5,323 nt of DNA from positions 1-5,323 of the forward strand of contig DHQI01000012.1 in the NCBI GenBank assembly GCA_002408065.1. Reading direction: 5' to 3'. A program made the position numbers and the translations under genes. Position 1 is the stretch's first letter; each line of letters starts with the position of its first letter. A model generated the notes under the pieces. The model had not been told where the DNA came from. It was given only the letters and a program-made list of their open reading frames with translations, and made no database searches. This DNA is from Bacteroidales bacterium UBA5342. GTDB taxonomy: Bacteria; Bacteroidota; Bacteroidia; Bacteroidales; UBA5342. Positions 1 to 5,323 of the stretch are shown here, piece after piece.

Positions 1-317
1 CCTTGCTCTTGCCAAGTATGACCTTCGTCGGTAGAGGTGGCATAAGCAATATTGCCCCAGTAGCCCGAACGCTGCGGACTTATCATTCGGGTATACCAGA
101 TGTAATAAGTGTCGCCCACCTTGATGATATCACTAGGGTCACGGCGGTTATAGACCGAATCCAGCCCGATGCCTTCTACCTTGGAGTAAGTGAAATTCAC
201 CGTATCAGCTTGCGCCAATTGATCATGTTGTTTATGTCCTTTTTTACTTCCACACGAACTTAATGTTACTATTAATAACAATAAACACAGTGCATTTGTA
301 ATGTTTAAACTTCTCAA
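1..317 (-). CDS. Lipoprotein glycoside hydrolase, GH43/GH117-like beta-propeller (5' part only)
   Basis: Only the first 105 codons are in the window; the gene continues past position 1. The frame opens after a TAG at 350-348. It encodes a lipoprotein signal peptide (hydrophobic stretch residues 9-19, lipobox LSSC with Cys22), a polar linker to about residue 40, then NRRDPSDIIKVGDTYYIWYT (residues 57-76) and GYWGNIAYATSTDEGHTW (85-102). An RDPS motif followed by YYxWYT, and a second blade of the form AYATSxDxGxTW, is typical of the five-bladed beta-propeller glycosidases of GH43, GH117 and relatives. In GH43 the Asp of such an N-terminal DP motif is the general base, so Asp60 is a candidate here by analogy. 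No ATG precedes the signal peptide; TTG at 317-315 is the only usual start codon in frame. The family assignment is tentative because the rest of the protein is missing. Its place downstream of three sulfatases on the same strand suggests action on the same, desulfated, glycan. The residues after Cys22 (GSKKGHK) are basic, arguing for a periplasm-facing anchor. Confidence 0.72.
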   Translation of the reverse strand, partial: MRSLNITNALCLLLLIVTLSSCGSKKGHKQHDQLAQADTVNFTYSKVEGIGLDSVYNRRDPSDIIKVGDTYYIWYTRMISPQRSGYWGNIAYATSTDEGHTWQEQ

Positions 318-417
318 TTTTATTTGATTTTTTAATTTTACTTTATTCTACCTTACTTACATCAACCTATCTTTTTAACACACTGTAGCTTACAAGACAT
401 TTTAAATCTTTTTGTTT

Positions 418-646
418 CTGGGGATTTATCACCCCAGACCCCTGTTCTTCATTTTTCCTTGATGAAAAACGAAGCAAAAAATCAAGCAGAAAAAAATGCT
501 GCCATTGCGCTCTCTTGGTTTTCTTAACGCCTTTCGTATTACGGCTACTTCAGGCTAAAAACCAATTCACCCCATCACACGCCCGCCTTTTTCTGCAAGG
601 CCAACGCTCCTATTTGTCGTTTAGGGACTGCGTCCCCATACCCCTG
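418..646. repeat. Hairpin-rich intergenic repeat element, copy 1
   Basis: Bases 444-495 match 5272-5323 at 50 of 52 positions, and both copies carry a G/C hairpin just to the left. This copy starts with CTGGGG (418-423) paired to CCCCAG (432-437). Next is a 10-bp arm pair, TTCATTTTTC (448-457) and GAAAAACGAA (464-473), with one A/C mismatch that becomes a G-U pair in minus-strand RNA. It overlaps an inverted pair CTTGAT/ATCAAG (458-463, 481-486). Further in are TTGGTTTT/AAAACCAA (515-522, 558-565) enclosing CGTATTACG (535-543), then GCCTT/AAGGC (585-589, 597-601), and finally GGGAC/GTCCC (624-628, 632-636). The first and last hairpins are each followed by nearly the same 13-mer (432-444 and 634-646). 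The right boundary is inferred from that symmetry, since the other copy runs out of the window. No coding capacity is visible. It looks like a dispersed non-coding repeat, but copy number cannot be judged here. Confidence 0.6.
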
Positions 647-664
647 CTATTTGTTTTTGTCTTC

Positions 665-714
665 ATAAAATATATCTTGTGACAAATCTACCACATAGTC
701 AATATATATTTTAT
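665..714. repeat. A/T-rich inverted repeat, 11-bp perfect arms
   Basis: ATAAAATATAT (665-675) is the exact reverse complement of 704-714, with a 28-base spacer. The spacer contains TAGATTTG on the minus strand (690-683), which fits the Bacteroidota -7 consensus TAnnTTTG. No matching -33 TTTG was found 19-21 bases upstream. It could be an operator or a weak cruciform, or a chance pairing in A/T-rich sequence. It lies 58 bases beyond the stop codon of the last sulfatase gene. Confidence 0.35.
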
Positions 715-772
715 CAGCCCAATGCTCAAAGATAATTATACTGTAACTTACAGGAGAATGTACTATCAAAAT

Positions 773-2335
773 TTAATGCCATTTCTTCCTTTCCTCTTTG
801 CTCATATAAATGTCTAGAATCGCTTCCATTTCTGCCACTACTTCCGGGTATTGTTCGTAGAGGTTGGTGCTTTCTTCCACATCATCTATGATGTTGTAGA
901 GTTGTGCTGGTGGAGCTTCAGCTTTAATTATACCATTTTCAATATCGCTATTTTCGCGACCAGAGAAAGCAATGGCTCCCGGACCACCTTTGGCATGTCC
1001 ATTGGGCTTAAAACCAAAGCCACCATCGCCCTGAGCGGCTATATACATCCACTGCCCTTTGCGTACAGCCAGGTTTTTACTTTTGCGTGGAGCCAAAATC
1101 AAATGATCACGCTCCAGTTCGGCATTTTCATCCAAAAGCGCCGGCATAATATCAATGCCATCACATATTTTATCCTCCCCTATCTCTTGCGCTGTCATAG
1201 CCGCAAAAGTAGGCAGCATATCCACATTACAAATCAACTGGTCTGACACGGTATTAGCTTTGATTTTCCCTGGCCAACGTGCAATAAAAGGAATACGATG
1301 ACCACCTTCCCAAGCGCCAAATTTAAAGCCCAACAAATCACCATTCTGACGATGCCCGGCTTCCCAAGTCAGCATACTGGCACTATTCAGCATTCCGCCA
1401 TTATCACTGGTAAAGACCACTAAAGTATTATCGGTCAAATCATTTTCATCCAAATAATTCAAAAGCTCTCCGACCATCCAGTCGAGCTCATGAATAAAAT
1501 CGCCATACAAACCACATTGACTCGTCCCTTTAAACATCGGATTTGGCGTATACGGGTGGTGTATGTTCGTTGTAGGGAAATAAAGGAAGAAGGGCTCATC
1601 CTTATTTTCATCCATCCATGTGATGGCTTTTTCCGTTAATAAGATCCCGGTTTGTTCATCATCATACATCTTGTGTGCCTCTACAGCACCTGAGAAACGG
1701 TTAGGCGTTTTAGAACCAGCCTCTTCGGGAAAAGTAGGTGTAGGCGAATAAGGTTTCTTGTCATAGACCAAAGGATCCTCAGGGTCATAACCTACAATGG
1801 CATCATTTTCTACATAAACATAAGGAAAGCCACTATTAACCTTGGGCACGCCAAAATAATAATCAAAACCGAGCTCAAGTGGTCCGGGACGTAAAGGCTT
1901 GTTCCAATCCGTCTCACCTGTTCCAAAGCCCAAGTGCCATTTACCTACAGCTGCCGTTGCATAGCCTTTATTTTTGAACACTTGCCCTAAACTTAAACTG
2001 GCCGTATCAATCATCAATGGCTGCTTATGACTACAAGGTCCCCAGGCTCCTTTTCCATTATTGGCACGCAAAGGATATTCGCCGGTAAGCAAAGCGTAAC
2101 GCGAAGGTGTACACACAGCAGAGGCCGAATGAGCATCGGTAAACATCTTGCCTTCTGCTGCTAAACGATCGATATTCGGTGTTTGCACTTTGGTCGCACC
2201 ATAACAGCCTACATCACCATAGCCCAGGTCATCGACAAAGATGAAGATAACGTTGGGGTTTTCTGATTTTTCATTTGTGCTGCAAGCACTCATTATCAGA
2301 ATAAATGCAAGAAACAGACTTAATTTTATTTTCAT
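773..2335 (-). CDS. S1-family sulfatase lipoprotein (sulfatase C, third in operon)
   Basis: This 520-residue protein is predicted to hydrolyse a sulfate ester on a carbohydrate. It has a lipoprotein signal peptide (hydrophobic residues 5-15, MSAC with Cys18), then the alkaline-phosphatase-fold sulfatase domain from about residue 27. Visible active-site elements are the calcium-binding pair Asp35-Asp36, the sulfatase signature CTPSR (75-79) whose Cys75 would be converted to formylglycine, Lys132 and His134 in GKWHLG, His259 in NIHHPYTP, Asp311-Asn312 in TSDNGG, and Lys338 ahead of WEGGHRIPF. The full catalytic set is therefore present. The C-terminal subdomain starts near NLAVRKGQW (421-429) and carries a Gly-rich insert (about 435-460, with GGPGAIAFSGR). 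The shared FKGTS....YGDF..ELD block links it to sulfatase B, but it is longer. The ATG at 2335 starts directly at the signal peptide, 14 bases after sulfatase B ends, so it is probably translated from the same mRNA. No Shine-Dalgarno sequence is seen. Substrate position is unknown. Confidence 0.93.
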   Translation of the reverse strand: MKIKLSLFLAFILIMSACSTNEKSENPNVIFIFVDDLGYGDVGCYGATKVQTPNIDRLAAEGKMFTDAHSASAVCTPSRYALLTGEYPLRANNGKGAWGPCSHKQPLMIDTASLSLGQVFKNKGYATAAVGKWHLGFGTGETDWNKPLRPGPLELGFDYYFGVPKVNSGFPYVYVENDAIVGYDPEDPLVYDKKPYSPTPTFPEEAGSKTPNRFSGAVEAHKMYDDEQTGILLTEKAITWMDENKDEPFFLYFPTTNIHHPYTPNPMFKGTSQCGLYGDFIHELDWMVGELLNYLDENDLTDNTLVVFTSDNGGMLNSASMLTWEAGHRQNGDLLGFKFGAWEGGHRIPFIARWPGKIKANTVSDQLICNVDMLPTFAAMTAQEIGEDKICDGIDIMPALLDENAELERDHLILAPRKSKNLAVRKGQWMYIAAQGDGGFGFKPNGHAKGGPGAIAFSGRENSDIENGIIKAEAPPAQLYNIIDDVEESTNLYEQYPEVVAEMEAILDIYMSKEERKKWH

Positions 2336-2349
2336 AATTTTGATTTATT

Positions 2350-3777
2350 CTATTCAGCAATAATAGGTGGTACGCGCTGGTCGCTACCTACGACATCAAT
2401 ATCGCCCAACTCGGCGCGCACTCTTTCGGCTTCGGCTTGTAATTCTTTAACTATATCAGGGTGCTGTTTAGCCACATTTTGCAATTCACCCATATCTCTA
2501 TCCAGATTGAATAACAAGGGTTTCGTCAGGGCTGGTAATCCTTTGCAAGAAATATCTTTCAAATAGTTGCCACTAAAAGGTTTTTCTTTTGACTTTTGTG
2601 ACCAAAAGGGTTGATCTTCGAGTGTGCGGGGGATGTGTAGTTTCCACGGTCCACGACGTACTGCTTGCAAGTTCATACCATTGTAATAATAGTAATAATC
2701 GTGAGGGGAGTCACCCTCACCTTTTTTAAGGATGGGCATAATATCAGCACCATCAAAAATACGATCGTCGGGCAGTTCAGCTCCTGCCAAGGCTGCTAGC
2801 GTAGGCAATATATCCATCGAAGAAAGCAGCGTTTCGCAGTCTCCCGTAGCCACTTGCTCAGGCCAGCGAAAGATCGCAGGGATACGAAATCCACCTTCCA
2901 TAGTACAATACTTACCCCCATTGAGCGGACCGGCTGATCCACCAAAATGGCATATGGCCGGACCATTATCCGAAAGGAAGATGACGAGTGTTTTTTCGGC
3001 TAGCTTCATTTCGTCAAGCGCAGTGAGCACCTGACCAACGTAATGATCTAGTTCCTGAACAAAATCGCCATAAGAGCTTCCTTTTGAAGTCCCTTTAAAT
3101 TTTTCGCTTGGCAAAATGGGTGAGTGTACCGCATTATGAGCTAAATATAAAAAGAACGGCTTATCCTGGTTTTCAATCATAAACTCGATAGCTCTAGAAG
3201 TGTATTTATCCATTAAAGTCTCAAAGACCACATCTTCCTCTACCATTTCTTTTCCTTCGTATAAGTGACGATAAGCTGGTGCGTGGGTTACCCAATTGGA
3301 TTCTATCCCATAAAACTCATCAAAGCCTCTGTCGGTAGGGTGAAAACCATCTTCAAGACCCAAATGCCACTTACCAATACACATCGTAGCATAGTCTTTT
3401 TCTTTGAGCAAATTGGCCACAGTCAGTTCCTCAGGGTGTAATCCTTTAAACTCATATTTATACGTTTTGCTCTGCGTGCCCGGAAAGCCGGGTTGACCAC
3501 AGCGCATAGGGTAACGCCCCGTCATAAGCGCAGCACGTGAAGGCCCACACACCGGTGCAGCTACCTGAAAATCGGTACAGCGTAAGCCTTCTTTGGCCAA
3601 TTGGTCGATGTTAGGTGTTTTTACATCTTGAGCACCATAGCAGCTCAGGTCGCCATAGCCCATATCGTCTACGAAGATAAGTAATACATTGGGTGTTTCT
3701 TTTTTTGATTTAGCACTGGAAGTACAGGACAATAAAAGTAGTGCTATTATTGTGATTAGATTTTGATTAATCTTCAT
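2350..3777 (-). CDS. S1-family sulfatase lipoprotein (sulfatase B, second in operon)
   Basis: This is a 475-residue arylsulfatase A/GALNS-like enzyme predicted to remove sulfate from a sugar. The signal peptide is hydrophobic at residues 7-16, with lipobox LLSC and Cys18. The residues that follow (TSSAKSKK) are basic, so a periplasm-facing lipid anchor is likely. Active-site residues visible are Asp37-Asp38, CGPSR (77-81) with Cys77 as the formylglycine precursor, Lys136 and His138 in GKWHLG, His218 in AVHSP, Asp270-Asn271 in LSDNGP, and Lys289 before MEGGFRIP. The C-terminal subdomain contains a run of five tyrosines (361-365) followed by LQAVRRGPWKLHIP (370-383), a motif common in this type of sulfatase near the substrate pocket. 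The gene starts 4 bases after the stop codon of sulfatase A and ends 14 bases before sulfatase C, which points to a single transcript and possible translational coupling. The ATG at 3777 is supported by the signal peptide. An exact S1 subfamily cannot be assigned by eye. Confidence 0.93.
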   Translation of the reverse strand: MKINQNLITIIALLLLSCTSSAKSKKETPNVLLIFVDDMGYGDLSCYGAQDVKTPNIDQLAKEGLRCTDFQVAAPVCGPSRAALMTGRYPMRCGQPGFPGTQSKTYKYEFKGLHPEELTVANLLKEKDYATMCIGKWHLGLEDGFHPTDRGFDEFYGIESNWVTHAPAYRHLYEGKEMVEEDVVFETLMDKYTSRAIEFMIENQDKPFFLYLAHNAVHSPILPSEKFKGTSKGSSYGDFVQELDHYVGQVLTALDEMKLAEKTLVIFLSDNGPAICHFGGSAGPLNGGKYCTMEGGFRIPAIFRWPEQVATGDCETLLSSMDILPTLAALAGAELPDDRIFDGADIMPILKKGEGDSPHDYYYYYNGMNLQAVRRGPWKLHIPRTLEDQPFWSQKSKEKPFSGNYLKDISCKGLPALTKPLLFNLDRDMGELQNVAKQHPDIVKELQAEAERVRAELGDIDVVGSDQRVPPIIAE

Positions 3778-3781
3778 ATTC

Positions 3782-5215
3782 TTAATGTTTCTTTTTCACC
3801 TTAAACTTAAAGTTTTCAGATGGTGTGTGACTCTCTTTTATCAATGCGAGCATTTCGGCTGCAATTTCAGGGTATTCCTGAGCCAGATCATTTTCTTCGT
3901 AGGGATCTGTTTCCAAGTTATATAATTCTACCGATGTGCCTTCATAATCTTTCGCCACTTCATAACGCACCGCTTTCCACTGGCCTTTGCGCACCGCTTG
4001 ACGGCCATTTTTCTCATAAAACTCCCAGTAAAGATGAGAATGGTTTGGCTGCTCCTTCCCTAACAGTTCGGGCAAGAATGAAATACCATCGATACTATCG
4101 GGGGCTGCTACATTCACGATATCGGCCATCGTAGGCAGTACATCCCAAAAGGCAGAAATATGTTCTGACTCTCGACCTGCTTCTACTTTACCCGGCCACT
4201 TGACAATCATTGGCACACGTACACCGCCCTCATATAGATCTCGTTTAATACCTTTTAGCCCTCCGGTACTTTTAAAGTATTCAGGGTCGGCTCCACCTTC
4301 CTCATGTGCGCCGTTATCCGAAGAGAAGATGATAATAGTATTATCAGCTATGCCTAGCTCTTTGACTTTGTCCATAATCTCCCCTACTTGGTCATCCAAA
4401 AGGTGTATCATTGCCGCAAAGGCAGCATGGCTTTCTTTTTGAGAGCCATAACCACCCGTCTTGTAGCCTTTGCCGCTGTCTTTTCCCTGATACTCTAGTT
4501 CCGGGAGAAATTTACCCCGGTACTTGGCCATATATTCTTCAGGAGCAAAAAGCTCAGCATGAGGTATAATGCTTGGATAGTATAAAAAGAAGCTGGTGTC
4601 TTTATTGGCTTCTAAAAAGTCCATAACTTTATCCTGCATCAGCGTAGGAGCATACTGCTCCTGACCAAAGCCGGCATTGCCTTCTAAAACGACAGAATCA
4701 CTGTTGTGCCACAAGAAGTAAGGGTAATAATTGTGCGCCAGTACCTGACTTAAAAAGCCATAAAACTCATCAAAACCTTGATGATGTGGATCACCTTCTG
4801 AACCAGCATAACCCAAGCCCCATTTTCCAAACATCCCGGTCACATAGCCAGCTTCTTTAAACACTTCGGCTACAGTCACTTCATTATCTCGAATAGGAAA
4901 ATCACCTTTCCCCTTAATTCCTTTATTTCCCCTGTTATAAGAATGTCCCGTATGCTTTCCCGTCATCAAGCTACCACGCGAGGGTGCACATACCGTGCTG
5001 CCTGAGTAGTGATTGACAAAGCGGATACCTTCTTTGGCCAATCGATCAATGTTAGGGGTCGAAAAATGCTCTTGACCATAACAGCTCAAGTCGCCATAAC
5101 CCATATCATCGGCTAGGATATATATGACATTAGGCTTTTGCTCTACTTCTTGCTTACAGGAGCTTATAAATGCTGCTCCTAAGAATAGTGCAAGGATAAA
5201 TTTTGTTGTCTTCAT
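3782..5215 (-). CDS. S1-family sulfatase lipoprotein with KWGLG motif (sulfatase A, first in operon)
   Basis: This 477-residue sulfatase is the first gene of the operon. The signal peptide is hydrophobic at residues 6-17, with lipobox ISSC and Cys20. It is followed by KQEVEQ, the only one of the four lipoproteins with early acidic residues, though not a clear surface-export signal. Active-site elements are Asp36-Asp37, CAPSR (76-80) with Cys76 as the formylglycine precursor, Lys131, His219 in IIPHAE, Asp300-Asn301 in SSDNGA, and Lys324 before YEGGVRVP. The usual GKWHLG reads GKWGLG here (Gly133), so the histidine that contacts formylglycine in arylsulfatase A is absent at this position. I recall this as normal for one group of bacterial sulfatases that also share QGFDEFYGF and the later YYPYFLW, so the enzyme is probably active. 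The C-terminal subdomain includes GRQAVRKGQWKAVR (404-417) and ends in a Lys-rich tail. From memory the group resembles S1_16, which I cannot confirm. The ATG at 5215 follows an A/T-rich leader with no Shine-Dalgarno sequence. Confidence 0.93.
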   Translation of the reverse strand: MKTTKFILALFLGAAFISSCKQEVEQKPNVIYILADDMGYGDLSCYGQEHFSTPNIDRLAKEGIRFVNHYSGSTVCAPSRGSLMTGKHTGHSYNRGNKGIKGKGDFPIRDNEVTVAEVFKEAGYVTGMFGKWGLGYAGSEGDPHHQGFDEFYGFLSQVLAHNYYPYFLWHNSDSVVLEGNAGFGQEQYAPTLMQDKVMDFLEANKDTSFFLYYPSIIPHAELFAPEEYMAKYRGKFLPELEYQGKDSGKGYKTGGYGSQKESHAAFAAMIHLLDDQVGEIMDKVKELGIADNTIIIFSSDNGAHEEGGADPEYFKSTGGLKGIKRDLYEGGVRVPMIVKWPGKVEAGRESEHISAFWDVLPTMADIVNVAAPDSIDGISFLPELLGKEQPNHSHLYWEFYEKNGRQAVRKGQWKAVRYEVAKDYEGTSVELYNLETDPYEENDLAQEYPEIAAEMLALIKESHTPSENFKFKVKKKH

Positions 5216-5245
5216 TATTATTTTAGTTTATTATTATCTTTCCCT

Positions 5246-5323
5246 AGGGGTTTAACACCCCTTAAACCCCAGTTCTTCATTTTTCCATGATGAAAAACGA
5301 AGCAAAAAATCTAGCAGAAAAAA
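5246..5323. repeat. Intergenic repeat element, copy 2 (cut by window edge)
   Basis: This lies 31 bases upstream of the start codon of the first sulfatase. GGGGTTTAA (5247-5255) and TTAAACCCC (5262-5270) form a perfect 9-bp stem with a 6-base loop. It is followed by 52 bases (5272-5323) that match 444-495 at 50 positions, differing only at 5287 and 5312. The orientation relative to the downstream gene is the same as in copy 1. The hairpin is not followed by a T-run on either strand, so it does not look like an intrinsic terminator. The element continues beyond the window. Confidence 0.65.

Larger units (their letters stand above)
318..772. other. 455-base non-coding region between sulfatase C and the glycosidase gene
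   Basis: No frame of useful length or with protein-like composition is open on either strand. From left to right it holds an A/T-rich leader for the glycosidase gene (318-417), a hairpin-rich repeat element (418-646), an A/T-rich inverted repeat (665-714), and a short palindrome CTGTAACTTACAG (741-753) that lies 20 bases past the stop codon of the last sulfatase. A related 15-mer occurs at 382-396. I see no G/C-rich hairpin followed by a T-run in the direction of transcription, so no intrinsic terminator is called. The length and content suggest that the glycosidase gene has its own promoter, but no convincing -33/-7 pair of the Bacteroidota type was found. Confidence 0.75.

Noticed and set aside
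3..263. Open frame on the plus strand at the left edge
   Set aside because: It is antisense to the lipoprotein glycosidase frame, which shows a signal peptide and recognisable beta-propeller motifs. The plus-strand translation has no such features.
444..495. Possible CRISPR repeat
   Set aside because: Only two copies exist, nearly 5 kb apart, with genes in between and no spacer-like array.
624..636. GGGAC/GTCCC hairpin as an intrinsic terminator
   Set aside because: The stem is only 5 bp and the minus-strand sequence after it (TAAACGAC) is not a T-run. It fits better as part of the repeat element.
418..646. Insertion sequence with a transposase fragment
   Set aside because: No frame in this stretch encodes more than a few residues of protein-like sequence, and no transposase remnant is visible. 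A non-autonomous element remains possible.
741..753. CTGTAACTTACAG as a transcription terminator after sulfatase C
   Set aside because: The stem is short and A/T-rich with too small a loop for full pairing, and no T-run follows in the direction of transcription.
851..1246. Open frame of 131 codons on the plus strand inside sulfatase C
   Set aside because: It is antisense to the conserved C-terminal part of a sulfatase, with no recognisable protein features. The same applies to the plus-strand frames at 2732-3034, 3820-4134 and 4200-4442.
2683..2697. Tyrosine run in sulfatase B as a simple-repeat slippage site
   Set aside because: The five codons are a mix of TAT and TAC in a conserved part of the family, so it reads as normal protein sequence rather than a contingency repeat.

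Overview
The window comes from a Bacteroidota bacterium, probably one that degrades sulfated algal or host polysaccharides. The evidence is four consecutive genes on the minus strand whose products all start with a lipoprotein signal peptide, A/T-rich leaders without Shine-Dalgarno sequences (usual in this phylum), and three S1-type formylglycine sulfatases in a row beside a glycosidase. Genus cannot be fixed from this sequence.

Layout, read in the direction of transcription (right to left): the right edge (5246-5323) holds a non-coding repeat with a perfect 9-bp hairpin. Then come three sulfatase genes, 5215-3782 (A), 3777-2350 (B) and 2335-773 (C), separated by only 4 and 14 bases, so almost certainly one operon. 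A 455-base non-coding stretch (318-772) follows. It holds a second, more complete copy of the repeat seen at the right edge, several nested hairpins, and an A/T-rich inverted repeat. Finally, the 5' part of a fourth lipoprotein gene (317 to beyond position 1) encodes the N-terminus of a beta-propeller glycoside hydrolase of the GH43/GH117 type. This gene has no ATG and appears to start at TTG.

Inferred function: the three sulfatases differ from one another (A belongs to a group with KWGLG in place of KWHLG; B and C are closer to each other but differ in length and C-terminal region). They probably remove sulfate esters from different positions or sugars of one polysaccharide, and the neighbouring exo-type glycosidase would then cleave the exposed sugar. 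None of the four has a strong acidic surface-export signal after the lipid-anchored cysteine, so the work is probably done on the periplasmic face of the outer membrane on imported oligosaccharides. No SusC/SusD pair, regulator or sulfatase-maturating enzyme lies in the window, so the substrate is not determined.

No RNA genes, CRISPR arrays, transposase genes or convincing intrinsic terminators were found. The open frames on the plus strand are antisense to the real genes. The least explained part is the non-coding repeat that flanks the sulfatase operon on both sides in the same orientation.
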